NCBI GenBank assembly: GCA_030682575.1
Contig: JAUXNX010000003.1
Span: 124,001 to 188,000 of the forward strand
Direction of reading: 5' to 3'
DNA: 64,000 nucleotides
DNA from: Gammaproteobacteria bacterium
Lineage (GTDB): Bacteria; Pseudomonadota; Gammaproteobacteria; Pseudomonadales; Pseudohongiellaceae
The notes under the pieces are model-generated. The model saw only the letters and a program-made list of their open reading frames with translations. It made no database searches and had not been told where the DNA came from. Within the stretch, counting starts at the first letter, position 1, and each line of letters begins with the position of its first letter. Position numbers and translations under genes: made by a program. Below, piece after piece: positions 17,628 through 31,002 of the stretch.

Positions 17628-18488
17628 TTATACAGCCGCTGCACCGCCCACAATCTCGGAAAGCTCCTGCGTGATCGAAGCCTGACGCGCCTTGTTATAG
17701 ATAAGGCCGAGGTCCTTGATCAGATCGCCGGCGTTGTCGGTGGCATTCTTCATCGCCATCATGCGCGCGGCCTGTTCGCAGGCATTGTTCTCTACGACTG
17801 CCTGGTAAACCTGTGATTCGATGTAACGGGCCAGCAGCGCATCAAGAAGCTCCTGTGCATCCGGCTCGTAAATGTAATCCCAGTGGTGCTTGTATTCCTT
17901 GTTCTCGGAGGCTTCCAGCGGCAGCAGTTGTGCAACCACGGGAGTCTGCGTCATGGTGTTCACGAACGTGTTGCTGACGATATAAAGACGATCGATCTCG
18001 CCCGCCGCAAACTTGTCCAGCATCACCTTTACGGCACCAATCACGTCTTCCACTTTCGGTGCGTCGCCGATGCCACGCACGGAGGCCACAACATTGCCGC
18101 CGTAGTTATTGAAGAAGGATGCGGCCTTGGCGCCGACTACGCAGAATTCGATTCCGACATTCTGATTCTTCCAACCCACCATCGACTTCATGGCCGCCTT
18201 GAACGAGTTGACGTTCAAACCACCGCACAAGCCACGATCAGAAGACACAACGATATAACCAACGCGCTTCACTTCTCTGTCCGCGAAGTAGACGTGATGG
18301 TATTCGGGTGTCGCGTTGGCCACGTGACCAATCACTTCGCGAATGCGCGTTGCGTATGGTCGACCCAGCGCCATGCGCTCCTGAGCCTTGCGCATCTTGC
18401 TGGCCGCAACCATCTCCATCGCGCTGGTGATCTTCGCAGTATTCTTGATACTGGAGATCTTGGTTCTAATCTCTTTACCGACAGCCAT
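17628..18488 (-). CDS. atpG: ATP synthase F1 gamma subunit
   Basis: The gamma subunit is the central rotating shaft of F1. The 286-residue product begins with the long coiled-coil helix [21 protein letters not shown], has the conserved [11 protein letters not shown] segment near residues 79-89 and ends with the second long helix ([21 protein letters not shown]). It follows atpA after 34 bases. Confidence 0.98.
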   Translation of the reverse strand: MAVGKEIRTKISSIKNTAKITSAMEMVAASKMRKAQERMALGRPYATRIREVIGHVANATPEYHHVYFADREVKRVGYIVVSSDRGLCGGLNVNSFKAAMKSMVGWKNQNVGIEFCVVGAKAASFFNNYGGNVVASVRGIGDAPKVEDVIGAVKVMLDKFAAGEIDRLYIVSNTFVNTMTQTPVVAQLLPLEASENKEYKHHWDYIYEPDAQELLDALLARYIESQVYQAVVENNACEQAARMMAMKNATDNAGDLIKDLGLIYNKARQASITQELSEIVGGAAAV

Positions 18489-18522
18489 ATGTCACCGTTT
18501 TCTATCCGTTACGGGCTCTGGG

Positions 18523-20067
18523 TTACCAGGTCTGTGTAGATTTGAACTTCTGGATCAGCGCTTTGAGCTGGCCGGCGATATCGTCGTTGTAGTCGCCCTT
18601 CTCATTGATCCTGGCCAGCAGTGCAGTACCTTCGCTGTTGGCGTAGGACAGCAGTGCGCGCTCGAAGGCTACCACCTTGTTCAGCTCCACATCTTTCAGG
18701 AAACCTTCGTTGGCAGCGAACAGCACCAGCGCCATTTCGGCTACTGACAAGGGTGAGTATTGCGCCTGCTTCATCAGTTCGGTCACACGCTGACCGTGCT
18801 CCAGTTGTGAACGGGTGGCTTCGTCCAGATCGGATGCGAACTGCGCGAACGCTGCCAGCTCACGATACTGCGCCAGAGCGATACGGATACCGCCGCCCAG
18901 CTTCTTGATGATCTTGGTTTGAGCCGCACCACCCACTCGCGATACCGACAGGCCCGCGTTGATCGCTGGACGGATACCAGAGTTGAACAGATTGCTCTCA
19001 AGGAATATCTGACCGTCTGTAATGGAGATCACGTTGGTCGGTACGAATGCAGACACGTCACCGGCCTGCGTCTCGATGATTGGCAGAGCGGTCAATGAGC
19101 CGGTCTTGCCTTTCACTTCTCCATTGGTGAATTTCTCGACGTAGTCGGCGCTCACGCGTGATGCACGCTCCAGCAGACGGGAGTGCAGATAGAACACGTC
19201 CCCAGGATACGCTTCACGGCCTGGTGGACGACGCAGCAGCAATGAGATCTGGCGGTAAGCCCAGGCTTGCTTGGTCAGGTCGTCATAAATGATCAAGGCA
19301 TCTTCACCGCGGTCACGGTAGTACTCGCCCATGGAGCAGCCAGAGTATGGTGCAATGAACTGCATGGAGGCGGGATCGGATGCACTTGCTGCTACAACGA
19401 TGGTGTATTCCATCGCGCCGTGCTCTTCCAGTTTGTGTACAACGTTGGCGATGGAGGACTGCTTCTGTCCGATCGCGACGTACACGCACTTCACGCCTTT
19501 GCCTTTCTGGTTGATGATCGCGTCGACGGCCACAGCGGTCTTGCCCACCTGACGGTCACCGATGATCAGCTCGCGCTGGCCACGACCGATCGGCACCATG
19601 GAGTCGATCGCTTTCAGACCGGTCTGCACTGGCTGGTCAACAGATTGACGGGCGATTACGCCGGGTGCCACTTTTTCTACTGGTGAGCTGAGCTTGGCAT
19701 TGATGGCACCTTTGCCGTCGATTGGCTTCCCCAGTGCGTCAACAACTCTGCCTTCCAATTCGGGGCCAACCGGCACTTCCAGAATGCGCTTGGTGCAGCG
19801 ACAGGTCTGACCTTCAGCCAGTGTCTTGTAGTCACCGAGAACAACCGCACCCACTGAATCTCTTTCCAGGTTCAGCGCCATTCCGAAGATGCCGCCGTCG
19901 AACTCGATCATCTCACCGTACATGACGTCCGCGAGACCGTGAATACGAATGATACCGTCGGAGACGCTGACGATAGTGCCTTCGTTTTTCGCTTGCACGG
20001 AAACATCGAGGTTATCGATCCGCTGCTTGATGATTTCACTGATTTCTGATGGATTCAGTTGCTGCAT
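18523..20067 (-). CDS. atpA: ATP synthase F1 alpha subunit
   Basis: The non-catalytic nucleotide-binding alpha subunit. Its 514 residues match the usual 513-residue length. The N-terminus [17 protein letters not shown] binds delta, the P-loop [13 protein letters not shown] lies around residues 170-182, and the signature [17 protein letters not shown] near residues 367-383 is present. It follows atpH after 23 bases. Confidence 0.99.
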   Translation of the reverse strand: MQQLNPSEISEIIKQRIDNLDVSVQAKNEGTIVSVSDGIIRIHGLADVMYGEMIEFDGGIFGMALNLERDSVGAVVLGDYKTLAEGQTCRCTKRILEVPVGPELEGRVVDALGKPIDGKGAINAKLSSPVEKVAPGVIARQSVDQPVQTGLKAIDSMVPIGRGQRELIIGDRQVGKTAVAVDAIINQKGKGVKCVYVAIGQKQSSIANVVHKLEEHGAMEYTIVVAASASDPASMQFIAPYSGCSMGEYYRDRGEDALIIYDDLTKQAWAYRQISLLLRRPPGREAYPGDVFYLHSRLLERASRVSADYVEKFTNGEVKGKTGSLTALPIIETQAGDVSAFVPTNVISITDGQIFLESNLFNSGIRPAINAGLSVSRVGGAAQTKIIKKLGGGIRIALAQYRELAAFAQFASDLDEATRSQLEHGQRVTELMKQAQYSPLSVAEMALVLFAANEGFLKDVELNKVVAFERALLSYANSEGTALLARINEKGDYNDDIAGQLKALIQKFKSTQTW

Positions 20068-20090
20068 GCTTTTTCCTCATTCCCAGTTTT

Positions 20091-20627
20091 CTAGGAATTC
20101 ATTGCTTCGGCTAATTTGGTCAGTTTTCCCCGGACAGAGTTGTCGATCACGGTGTCGCCCGCACGAATGACAGCACCACCAATCAGGTGCTTGTCTACGA
20201 GGGTCTGCAACTTGATTTCTCTGTTCAATCGAGTCTGGAGTGCCTGGGTAATCTTGTTCACAACATCTTTGTTCAGTTCAAACGCGGTCGACAGTTCTAC
20301 GTCGATGGTTTTTTCCTGATTCGCTTTCAGTGCGTCAAACAGCTCGGAGATTTCGCCCAGCAGTGTCAGACGCTTGTTCTCGGCGAGCAGCTTTACCAGA
20401 TTATTGGTCTTGGGCAGAAGTTCGTCGCCGCACAGGCCAATCAGCGTCTCGGCCTGTTGGGAGGCCGTCAACGCAGGGGAAAGCAATCTCCGACGGACTT
20501 GTTCACTTGCGGCAACCTTCGCCAGCAGCTTGAGCGCCTGTGACCACTCGTTCAGCTCCTTCGACGCCAGTGCGACTTCGAAAGACGCCTTCGCGTAAGG
20601 TCTGGCTAATGTAATTGACTCTGCCAT
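20091..20627 (-). CDS. atpH: ATP synthase F1 delta subunit
   Basis: The delta subunit links the top of F1 to the peripheral b stalk. The 178-residue product has the N-terminal helical domain (LARPYAKASFEVAL) and the C-terminal signature LIGGAVIRAGDTVIDNSVRGKL. Position between atpF and atpA confirms it. Confidence 0.97.
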   Translation of the reverse strand: MAESITLARPYAKASFEVALASKELNEWSQALKLLAKVAASEQVRRRLLSPALTASQQAETLIGLCGDELLPKTNNLVKLLAENKRLTLLGEISELFDALKANQEKTIDVELSTAFELNKDVVNKITQALQTRLNREIKLQTLVDKHLIGGAVIRAGDTVIDNSVRGKLTKLAEAMNS

Positions 20628-20640
20628 TTCGTGTTTTCGC

Positions 20641-21111
20641 CTATAGCTCAGCAGCGAGCTTTTTGATCAGCTCTTCGTTCGCTGCCTGATCAATGGAAGA
20701 CTCGAGAATTTTTTCCGCACCAGCGATCGCGATTGCCGCGACCTGAGAGCGCAATACTTCCTTCGCTCTCTGGATCTCCATGTCGATTTCAGCCTTGGCG
20801 CCGGCAATCAGGCGCAGGCCTTCTTCTCTGGCCTTCTCTTTCGCTTCGTCAACAATCTGGTTTGCACGCTTGTTGGCCAGCTCGATGATCTCTGCACTCT
20901 GCTGCTTTGCTTCCCGCAGCTCGTCCGCCACCTTGTTCTGGGCCAGACTCAGATCGCGCTGTGCACGATCAGCCGCTTCCAGACCTTCTGCGATCTTCTT
21001 TTGCCTTTCGAGCAGCGCAGCGGTGATGGGCGGCCAGACATATTTCATGCAGAACCAGACGAAGACAGCAAACGCTATCGTTTGTCCAATTATGGTTGCA
21101 TTAAGTTGCAT
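20641..21111 (-). CDS. atpF: ATP synthase Fo b subunit
   Basis: The b subunit forms the peripheral stalk. The 156-residue protein has one N-terminal membrane span ([20 protein letters not shown]), followed by a long charged helix rich in Ala, Glu, Lys and Gln that would form the b2 coiled coil. It is preceded by atpE and followed by atpH with 13 bases between. Confidence 0.98.
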   Translation of the reverse strand: MQLNATIIGQTIAFAVFVWFCMKYVWPPITAALLERQKKIAEGLEAADRAQRDLSLAQNKVADELREAKQQSAEIIELANKRANQIVDEAKEKAREEGLRLIAGAKAEIDMEIQRAKEVLRSQVAAIAIAGAEKILESSIDQAANEELIKKLAAEL

Positions 21112-21196
21112 TGTTTCACCTCTGCGATGTTATCCGCGCGGCCTGTAAAAAATTTCAAACGACCGAATAATTGACGTTCGATCACTCTACTGCTCA

Positions 21197-21442
21197 TTAA
21201 CCAACGAAGGGGTTGGCGAACATGACCATGAAGGACACGCCCACACCGATGATGGAGATTACGTCCACGAAACCGGCCACGAGGAAGAACTGAACCTGCA
21301 GTTTGGGAGCCAGCTCTGGCTGACGCGCCGAGCTTTCGATCAGTTTGCCGCCCAGGTTGCCGAACGCAACGGCAGTGCCGGCGCCGCACAATCCGAAAAT
21401 GAGGGCAACAGCGATCACAGAAAATGCCTGAATAGTTTCCAT
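21197..21442 (-). CDS. atpE: ATP synthase Fo c subunit (proteolipid)
   Basis: The c subunit forms the proton-driven rotor ring. It is 81 residues with two membrane helices joined by the polar loop ARQPEL, and the essential acidic residue in helix 2 is Asp in GFVDVIS. There is no glutamate-plus-serine pattern as in sodium-binding rings, so a proton-coupled enzyme is expected. The ORF track starts at a TTG; the ATG at 21442 has GGAG six bases upstream and is preferred. Confidence 0.98.
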   Translation of the reverse strand: METIQAFSVIAVALIFGLCGAGTAVAFGNLGGKLIESSARQPELAPKLQVQFFLVAGFVDVISIIGVGVSFMVMFANPFVG

Positions 21443-21489
21443 CTTTATCTCCAAGTTTTAATAGTAGGTCTAGCAACAAACGTTAAGGG

Positions 21490-22365
<876 letters not shown>

Positions 22366-22386
22366 TTACTTGTCAGTTTGCCGATT

Positions 22387-22776
22387 TTACGGGTTGATCT
22401 GGTTGGGTCTGCTTATGCGGACAAACACAAGCACACCTGTTAGATACACCAGAACAAATCCTGAAAATAAAGCCGCTGCGTTGAGCGGTTCAATATAAAA
22501 AAAGCTCAGGGCAAATCCCGCGCCCGTCAACAGCAGTTTGATTGCCTCGCCGATGTACATCGACCGGACAATCTGCTGAGTTGCTCTTGCTCCCCGATAC
22601 TTGAATGCCTTTGCCGCGAAGTACGCATTCGGCACTGCCGAAATCAGCCCACCGACAAGCAGGGAATATGCGCTGACAGTATTCAGCAACACAAGCCCCA
22701 GAGCGCCCAGTCCGATTGCGACTACTACCTGGGCGGCTATAAGCTTGTAAACGGGAGGTGCTTTTATGCTCGACAT
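22387..22776 (-). CDS. atpI: ATP synthase assembly protein I
   Basis: AtpI is a small membrane protein at the head of atp operons that helps c-ring assembly and may act in ion transport. The 129-residue product has four hydrophobic spans (about 11-32, 38-55, 74-95, 98-118). It is the first gene after the promoter and lies 30 bases upstream of atpB. Confidence 0.93.
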   Translation of the reverse strand: MSSIKAPPVYKLIAAQVVVAIGLGALGLVLLNTVSAYSLLVGGLISAVPNAYFAAKAFKYRGARATQQIVRSMYIGEAIKLLLTGAGFALSFFYIEPLNAAALFSGFVLVYLTGVLVFVRISRPNQINP

Positions 22777-22841
22777 GCGATGGCGAAAATTACCAAAGGC
22801 TCACAGTGTCTGGCTTTTTCCGTTGCCATTCAAAGCAGCGC

Positions 22842-22870
22842 ATTATAGGGATTTCAGGTTGATGAATCAA
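22842..22870 (-). promoter_or_regulatory. atp operon promoter
   Basis: On the minus strand TTGATT and TATAAT are separated by exactly 17 bases, a good sigma-70 promoter. It lies 66 bases upstream of the atpI start and directly after the parB stop codon. Confidence 0.7.
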
Positions 22871-22882
22871 CTGCAAGAACGC

Positions 22883-23782
22883 TCATTGTATGTGTGCGAG
22901 TATGCCGTCCAGCTCATCCAGGCTGTTGTATTTCAATGTCAATTTTCCCGCGCCTTTGGTCGTGTGCTGGATTTGCACGCGCGCGCCAAGCTTTTCAGAG
23001 AGACTTTCTTCGAGACTTCTGATGTCAGGATCACTGACTATCATGGGCTTTTTCCCCGTGCCCTCTTCCGCCAACAATCTTCTCGCAAGAGCCTCTGTCT
23101 GCCGTACTGAAAGGCCTTTGCCGACAACGATCTTTGCCGCTTCACTCTGCTGAGAATCGGTCAATGACAACAATGCGCGGGCGTGGCCCATCTCGAGATC
23201 ACCATGCTCCAGCATCAGACGAACATCTGGATTGAGACCAATCAGACGCAAGAGATTGGCGACCGCGGCCCGGGATCTTCCTACGGCATCCGCGACTTCC
23301 TGCTGTGTGAGCTCGAACTCGTCCTGCAACCGCTTGAGGGCCACGGCCTCTTCGATAGGGTTGAGATCCTCGCGCTGGATGTTTTCGATAAGTGCCATCG
23401 CAATGGCAGATTCATCAGCCACGGGTTTGATTATGGCGGGAATAGTGTCGAGCCCGGCAATCTGGGTAGCGCGCCAGCGTCTTTCACCGGCAATGATTTC
23501 GTAACGGGTATCGGAGATCGGACGGACCACTATAGGTTGCATGACACCCTGGGCCTTGATTGAGACGGCGAGTGCCTGCAAAGCCTCTTCATGCATGTCG
23601 GTGCGGGGCTGATACTTGCCGCGCTGGATCAGATCAATCGGGATGTGGCGCAGATCGCCATCCTTGTCCTGACGAATGGCGCTGGAAGCAGGCGCGTCCA
23701 CGGCGGTGTCGTTGACTGGCTTTTTACCGGCGCCTCCCAACAGAGCATCAAGGCCCCTTCCCAGTTTTCTCTTTGCCGTCAT
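22883..23782 (-). CDS. parB: chromosome partitioning protein ParB
   Basis: ParB binds parS sites near the origin, spreads using CTP, and loads SMC. The 299-residue protein starts with KRKLGRGLDALLGG, has the GERRWRA box of the CTP-binding N-terminal domain (about residues 95-101), ENIQREDLNPIEEA, a helix-turn-helix (LTQQEVADAVGRSRAAVANLLRL) and a C-terminal dimerisation domain. ATG at 23782 is preferred over the one four codons earlier because of ribosome-binding-site spacing. Two parS-type sequences lie in recF in this window. Confidence 0.97.
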   Translation of the reverse strand: MTAKRKLGRGLDALLGGAGKKPVNDTAVDAPASSAIRQDKDGDLRHIPIDLIQRGKYQPRTDMHEEALQALAVSIKAQGVMQPIVVRPISDTRYEIIAGERRWRATQIAGLDTIPAIIKPVADESAIAMALIENIQREDLNPIEEAVALKRLQDEFELTQQEVADAVGRSRAAVANLLRLIGLNPDVRLMLEHGDLEMGHARALLSLTDSQQSEAAKIVVGKGLSVRQTEALARRLLAEEGTGKKPMIVSDPDIRSLEESLSEKLGARVQIQHTTKGAGKLTLKYNSLDELDGILAHIQ

Positions 23783-23837
23783 CTCGTCTTCCATTCCTTA
23801 CTGTATTTGTCTTTGAAATATTCGCAACCTTGGGCCG

Positions 23838-24620
23838 TTATCTGACCTTCGGTCTGGCCTGTTCGTTGCGTCTTATCATTTCGCCCGCCAATGCCAGATA
23901 GGCGATCGCCCCTCTGGACTGCCTGTCGTATTGCAGCACCGGCATACCGTAACTCGGGGCTTCCGCCAGACGGATATTGCGCGGGACAACTGTGCGATAC
24001 ACCTTGTCACCAAAATGAGTGAAGAGCTGTGTCGACACTTCCACCGTCAACCTGCTGCGTGGATCGTACATGGTCCGCAGTATGCCTTCGATTTCCAGGG
24101 TCGGATTGAACGTGTTAGTAACGGCCTGAATGGTCTCGACCAACGCTGACAGTCCCTCGAGCGCATAATATTCACACTGCATGGGAATTATCACACCCTG
24201 CGCTGCCACCAGTGCATTGATGGTCAGCATGTTGAGCGATGGCGGACAGTCGATCACGATGAAGTCGTACTGGGTATCAATGCTGGCGACCAGATCGCGC
24301 AGACGGGTCTCGCGGTTTTCCATCTGCAGCAGTGCGACCTCTGCTGCCACCAGATCACCGTTGGCGGGCAGGATGTCGAAGCCGCTCGGGGTCTGCTGCA
24401 TCGCATCCGCAAAGCTGCACTCCTCCATCAGCACTTCGTAGATCGATGCCTCCAGGTCCGCCTTGTTGATACCGCTGCCCATGGTCGCGTTACCCTGGGG
24501 GTCGAGATCAATAAGCAACACACGGCGCTTGGTCGCTCTCAACGATGCCGCGAGATTCACGGACGTGGTGGTCTTGCCAACGCCTCCCTTCTGATTCGCT
24601 ACTGCCAGTACTCTACTCAA
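23838..24620 (-). CDS. parA: chromosome partitioning ATPase ParA (Soj family)
   Basis: ParA is a deviant Walker ATPase that moves ParB-parS complexes. The 260-residue protein starts MSRVLAVANQKGGVGKTTT with the deviant Walker A motif at residues 10-18, and shows VIDCPPSL as Walker A' and B region. The start codon is TTG and overlaps the rsmG end by eight bases, suggesting translational coupling. It is followed by parB after 55 bases. Confidence 0.97.
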   Translation of the reverse strand: MSRVLAVANQKGGVGKTTTSVNLAASLRATKRRVLLIDLDPQGNATMGSGINKADLEASIYEVLMEECSFADAMQQTPSGFDILPANGDLVAAEVALLQMENRETRLRDLVASIDTQYDFIVIDCPPSLNMLTINALVAAQGVIIPMQCEYYALEGLSALVETIQAVTNTFNPTLEIEGILRTMYDPRSRLTVEVSTQLFTHFGDKVYRTVVPRNIRLAEAPSYGMPVLQYDRQSRGAIAYLALAGEMIRRNEQARPKVR

Positions 24621-25278
24621 TTGGTGTCAACCCCGACGCCTTCAGTTCGATGATATGTCTCTCCCCAGTGTAACCCGGCACGCTGACATTGTTTGCGCTG
24701 ATCATCACGACATTGTCAGGCAGGGCGGCAAGATCTTCAGCTGGATACTGCCCCTTCATCGCGACAATCGTGACCGGCTCTTCTCCTGCGGTCCGGTTGC
24801 ATAAGTGGTGAGTCATGCTCACCAGATCCGTCAATGAAGAGAACGCCCGACAGACAATGATGTCGATGGGTGCGCTGCTCTCATAGAGTTCGAGCCGCTG
24901 GTTTTGAACATCGACATTCTGAAGTCCGAGCTGAACCTTGGCCTGAAAAACGAAGCGCGTCTTCTTGCCGTTGCTGTCGAGCAGGACAAAATCCTTCTCG
25001 GGAAAACAGATCGCCAGGGGAATGCCGGGTAACCCGGGTCCCGTGCCGACATCCAGTATTCGCTGGCCCTTCATGTATGGGACCAAGGTCAGGCTGTCCA
25101 GCAGATGCCTGGACAACATTGCAGATGGATCCTTTACCCCTGAGAGGTTGAAAGCCTTGTTCCACTTGCGCAACAGCTCCAGATAGTCGAGGAGTTGCTC
25201 CTTCTGCCTGTCGCTCAGAGCAAGGCCCAGTTCGTCCAGCCCGCGCTGCAGTTGTTCCGCTATTGTTCTGTTTTCCAT
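24613..25278 (-). CDS. rsmG: 16S rRNA (guanine527-N7)-methyltransferase
   Basis: RsmG methylates G527 of 16S rRNA; its loss gives low-level streptomycin resistance in several bacteria. The 221-residue product has the SAM-binding motif LDVGTGPGLPGIPLAI (about residues 75-90). It lies between mnmG (20 bases upstream) and parA, the standard arrangement near the origin. Confidence 0.97.
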   Translation of the reverse strand: MENRTIAEQLQRGLDELGLALSDRQKEQLLDYLELLRKWNKAFNLSGVKDPSAMLSRHLLDSLTLVPYMKGQRILDVGTGPGLPGIPLAICFPEKDFVLLDSNGKKTRFVFQAKVQLGLQNVDVQNQRLELYESSAPIDIIVCRAFSSLTDLVSMTHHLCNRTAGEEPVTIVAMKGQYPAEDLAALPDNVVMISANNVSVPGYTGERHIIELKASGLTPIE

Positions 25279-25297
25279 CCTGGCATTACCCGCCAGC

Positions 25298-27208
<1,911 letters not shown>

Positions 27209-27617
27209 GATTCACCGGGTTTTTGACCAGAGCAAAAGGCCGATAAGTATAAGCCTTGGATTCGAAATTTGAAGTATTAAATTCGGAGAGACAAAGACTT
27301 ATGAACAAAACAGAGGAAATGAATATGTATAAGAATATATAGGGTTTAATGAAAGAGAGTAGTTAATGATGTTAATGATTATGGTAAGGCTGAATGCTGT
27401 GGAGAAGTCGGAAAACGTTATGGGTATCAACTGGGTGCGGGATTGATAAGTCAGTTGATAGTGCCTGTTTAAGCTCTTGGGAAACTCTTCAACTGCTGTG
27501 CACAAAGCACCGAGTTATACATCCTTCAGAAAGTTGAAAAATTTCATCCACCGATTTTTGAGATGATTACTCTCTTTATGCACACCTTATCCGGATGTTT
27601 TACCCAACGAAGAAATT
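27209..27617. other. AT-rich intergenic region with DnaA-box-like words, upstream of mnmG
   Basis: This 409-base gap separates mnmG from mnmE and has no credible gene. Its first half is strongly AT-rich with TTAATG/ATGATT repeats. It contains TTATGCACA (27576-27584), which fits the TTATNCACA DnaA-box consensus, plus weaker matches: TGTGCACAA (27497-27505, reverse), TTATACATC (27515-27523) and TTATCCGGA (27587-27595). The mnmG promoter must also be here. The place matches the oriC position of enterobacteria, next to gidA/mnmG, though this genome has a better oriC candidate beside dnaA. Confidence 0.5.
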
Positions 27618-29021
27618 TCATTTACCAACGCAGAAACTGGAAAAAATCCTGCCGAGCAGATCATCGGTGGTGAATTCCCCAGTGATTTCCCCCAGATATC
27701 GGTGAGCGTGCTTGAGGTCTTCGGCCACGAGCTCACTTGCCCTGCTGTCGGTCAGTTGCCTTTGGGCCTGCAACAGACAGCTTCTGGCTTTCTCCAGAGC
27801 ATCCAGATGCCGCCTTCGGGCGATGAAGCCACCTTCGCCAGCCGGTTGATATCCCATGCAGTCCTTCAGGTGTTGACGTAGCAGATCCACGCCCTTGTTG
27901 TGCCTGGCGGAGATATTGATACTGGCGACGGTGTTTCCCTTTCTGTCGATTCCTTTTTGCAAACCTTCCGTGCCATTCACCAGATCTATCTTGTTATTGA
28001 TGACTGTGACTCGATCCTGGGCAATCGAACTGGTCAATGATTGAAGACCGATGCTTGTCAGGTAGTCGAACAGATTGTCGGAAGTGACTACATCTTCAGA
28101 AGAATCCACGACCAGCAGAATACGGTCGGCACTTTCAATGGCGTGGAGTGCTCTTCGTATGCCTTCTTTTTCAACAACGTCATCACTTTCACGCAGGCCT
28201 GCAGTGTCAGTGATATGTAATGGCATACCGTCAATATTGATGCGCTCTACCAAAGTATCTCTGGTGGTGCCTGCTATCTCTGTAACGATCGCTGCGTCCT
28301 TGCCAGCAAGAGCATTCAGAAGACTGGACTTGCCGGCGTTGGGTTTACCTGCGATCACCACTGACATACCTTCTCGCAGGATGGCACCCTGTTTTGCCTG
28401 TGCCAGAACTGAATCGACCTGGTTAATGATATCGCGAAGTGATTCTGTGGTTTTACCCTCTGTCAAAAAATCGATTTCCTCTTCAGAGAAGTCAATCGCG
28501 GCTTCAATGTAAACCCGAAGTTCAATAATTGATATGCTTAGCGAATTGATGAGTTTCGAGAAATCACCTTGCAGTGTTCGCAGTGCACTTCTTGCTGCTT
28601 CTTCTGAGCTTGCTTCAATCAAATCTGCGATGGCCTCTGCTTGAGCGAGATCCATCTTGTTATTAATGAATGCTCGTTCAGAAAATTCACCGGGGAGAGC
28701 GATTCTTGCACCGGTCTTCAACACTTCTCTGAGAAGCCGATCAAGAATGAAGTAGCCTCCGTGTCCCTGCAGTTCAAGAACATCTTCACCAGTAAAGGAA
28801 TTGGGAGACGGGAAGAAAAGTGCCAACCCCTGGTCGATAACTTCCGCATCGATTGCAAAAAAGTCTGTGTAGTGGGCATGCCTTGGTGTTGGCAGGAAAT
28901 GAAGAATTTGTTGAGCGATATCGCGGCACAGAGTGCCTGACACGCGCACAATACCCACACCACTTCTTCCTGGTGGTGTGGCTATTGCACAGATGGTATC
29001 GCTGTCAGTGGATAACGACAT
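27618..29021 (-). CDS. mnmE: tRNA modification GTPase MnmE (TrmE)
   Basis: MnmE is the GTPase partner of MnmG in wobble uridine modification. The 467-residue protein has an N-terminal tetrahydrofolate-binding domain ([21 protein letters not shown]), a G domain inserted in a helical domain ([22 protein letters not shown] and NKIDL), and the C-terminal FCVGK motif (CxGK) needed for modification. It lies 25 bases after yidC on the same strand. Confidence 0.98.
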   Translation of the reverse strand: MSLSTDSDTICAIATPPGRSGVGIVRVSGTLCRDIAQQILHFLPTPRHAHYTDFFAIDAEVIDQGLALFFPSPNSFTGEDVLELQGHGGYFILDRLLREVLKTGARIALPGEFSERAFINNKMDLAQAEAIADLIEASSEEAARSALRTLQGDFSKLINSLSISIIELRVYIEAAIDFSEEEIDFLTEGKTTESLRDIINQVDSVLAQAKQGAILREGMSVVIAGKPNAGKSSLLNALAGKDAAIVTEIAGTTRDTLVERINIDGMPLHITDTAGLRESDDVVEKEGIRRALHAIESADRILLVVDSSEDVVTSDNLFDYLTSIGLQSLTSSIAQDRVTVINNKIDLVNGTEGLQKGIDRKGNTVASINISARHNKGVDLLRQHLKDCMGYQPAGEGGFIARRRHLDALEKARSCLLQAQRQLTDSRASELVAEDLKHAHRYLGEITGEFTTDDLLGRIFSSFCVGK

Positions 29022-29046
29022 CGCGTGTCTGCCGTATTCTGAGTGA

Positions 29047-30738
29047 TCAGGCTTTTTTCGCTTCGAATTCTTTCTCTATTTTGCGAGTGATGTACCACTG
29101 CTGCATTATCCCCAGCACGCTGTTGGCGAGCCAGTACAGCACAAGACCTGCGGGGAACCAGAGGAAGAACACGGTCATCACTACAGGCATGAAACGCATG
29201 ATCTTGGCTTGCATTGGATCAGCAGGCGCTGGACTGAGTAGTGATTGAGCATACATAGATGCGCCCATCAACAGTGGCAGCACAAAAAATGGATCCATTA
29301 CCGAGAGGTCGTTGATCCACAAAACGAAAGGAGCCTGACGTAATTCAACGCTTTCCATCAATACCCAGTAGAGTGCAATGAATACCGGCATCTGCACAAG
29401 CATTGGCAAACACCCTCCAAAAGGATTGATCTTCTCCTTCTGATAAAGCTCCATCGTTGCTTTCTGAAGCTTCATCTTGTCGTCGCCATAACGCTCTTTC
29501 AACTGCACCATCTTCGGCATCACGCGGCGCATATTGGCCATTGAGCGGTAGCTGGTGGCAGACAATTTGTAAAAGAGACCTTTCACGCACACGGTCAGCA
29601 GCAGAATAGACCAACCGTAGTTACCAACGAATGAATTGATTTGTCGGAGCAACCAGTAGATAGGAGATGCGATGAACCATAGAACGCCGTAGTCAATTGT
29701 CAGATCGAGATTAGGAGAAATATCTCTCAAAACGTATTGGTCTTTGGGTCCTGCGTAGAAGTTGATTGACTGAGTGCTCGTTGTTCCCGGCGCCACCGAG
29801 AATTCCTGACTTGTGAACCCGCCAATATATTCGTTTTGATTCTGCGGACTTAATCGCATGGAATAGGTGTTGACCATTTCAGCCGGTGGGATCCACGCTG
29901 AGAGAAAGTAATGCTGACTCAAACCAATCCATCCGCCTGTCAATTCATGTGGAATCAGGCCGCCGGCAACGTCTTCGAACTTAACTTTGTAGTAAGGATC
30001 GTCAGTAGATGTTGCAGCAAAACCGAGGAAAGATCTCATGCCGACACCGCCCATACTGCTCGGGTCTTCAAAATTGGTGCGATTTATCTGACCAAATAGA
30101 TTGGCTGCCCATGTAGAAGCTGAAGCGTTATTGATCTCATAACTGATAGTGATCAGATAACTGCCTCTCTTAAACGAGAAACGTTTGGTGATTTGCACAC
30201 CGAGAGCATCGGTATGTGTCATAGAAACATCTATCGAGTCAGCTGTTTCACTCAAAACATAATTGGACGCGGGCGCCTGATACAGGGCTCGACTGGCACT
30301 GTCTATCCCATTCCTGCCAACCAATCCACTTTTGGCAACATACACCCTTGGACCATTGCTTTCCAACAGGACGAAAGGGTCGTTCTCGACATCTATCTGC
30401 TTACGATAAGCTGGCAGAGACACTTGAATGATATCGCCACCATTTCGGTCGAGAACCACGTCAAGAACATCAGTCCTGACAGTAATTCTGGTATTGCTGT
30501 CCACAGGAGTAGTGGCGGGCGAACTTGCCAGCACAGGAATATCTGTCACGGTTGGAGTAACTGCCACAGGGGCTACGGTTGGAACGTCGGACGCGAATGA
30601 TGCATTACTGGTGCTGGTTTGCACTTCTGTGATCGGAGCCGTTGCAGGCACTTGCGGATAATCTTCCTGCCATGCGAGCAGCAGAAGATAGGAGACGATC
30701 GCCAAGCCACCAAAAATGAGATATTTAATAGAGTCCAT
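29047..30738 (-). CDS. yidC: membrane protein insertase YidC
   Basis: YidC inserts and folds inner-membrane proteins, including Fo c and a subunits. The 563-residue protein has an N-terminal span ([20 protein letters not shown]), a large periplasmic beta-domain (about residues 60-350) and a conserved C-terminal membrane core ([30 protein letters not shown], then [23 protein letters not shown]). It is nine bases downstream of yidD. Confidence 0.98.
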   Translation of the reverse strand: MDSIKYLIFGGLAIVSYLLLLAWQEDYPQVPATAPITEVQTSTSNASFASDVPTVAPVAVTPTVTDIPVLASSPATTPVDSNTRITVRTDVLDVVLDRNGGDIIQVSLPAYRKQIDVENDPFVLLESNGPRVYVAKSGLVGRNGIDSASRALYQAPASNYVLSETADSIDVSMTHTDALGVQITKRFSFKRGSYLITISYEINNASASTWAANLFGQINRTNFEDPSSMGGVGMRSFLGFAATSTDDPYYKVKFEDVAGGLIPHELTGGWIGLSQHYFLSAWIPPAEMVNTYSMRLSPQNQNEYIGGFTSQEFSVAPGTTSTQSINFYAGPKDQYVLRDISPNLDLTIDYGVLWFIASPIYWLLRQINSFVGNYGWSILLLTVCVKGLFYKLSATSYRSMANMRRVMPKMVQLKERYGDDKMKLQKATMELYQKEKINPFGGCLPMLVQMPVFIALYWVLMESVELRQAPFVLWINDLSVMDPFFVLPLLMGASMYAQSLLSPAPADPMQAKIMRFMPVVMTVFFLWFPAGLVLYWLANSVLGIMQQWYITRKIEKEFEAKKA

Positions 30739-30747
30739 GTTCTGCTA

Positions 30748-31002
30748 CTACTGTATTGATGACTTTGAGGGGTTGTTGAGTACTTCTGGTTCAGGGACAG
30801 GGTCAAGTCCACCTGGGTGCCAGGGGTGACAGCGAAGAATTCTGCGCATACCAAGAAGTGAGCCCTTTGCAAGGCCGTGCGTCTCAATGGCGTCCTGAGT
30901 GTAATGCGAGCAGGAGGGATAGAAGCGACATTGGTTGCCAATCAGGTAACTCAGCGAGTGCTGATAGATGGTGATCAGCTTGATGGCAACTTTATCCAGC
31001 AT
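30748..31002 (-). CDS. yidD: membrane protein insertion efficiency factor YidD
   Basis: A small amphipathic protein that assists YidC-dependent insertion. The 84-residue product has the family core CRFYPSCSHYTQDAI and RILRCHPWHPGGLDPVP. Its start overlaps the end of rnpA by 11 bases, as in most proteobacteria. Confidence 0.96.
   Translation of the reverse strand: MLDKVAIKLITIYQHSLSYLIGNQCRFYPSCSHYTQDAIETHGLAKGSLLGMRRILRCHPWHPGGLDPVPEPEVLNNPSKSSIQ

Noticed and set aside
27299-27505. 68-residue minus-strand ORF in the mnmG-mnmE gap
   Set aside because: AT-rich composition, no ribosome binding site and no recognisable domain; the region looks regulatory instead.
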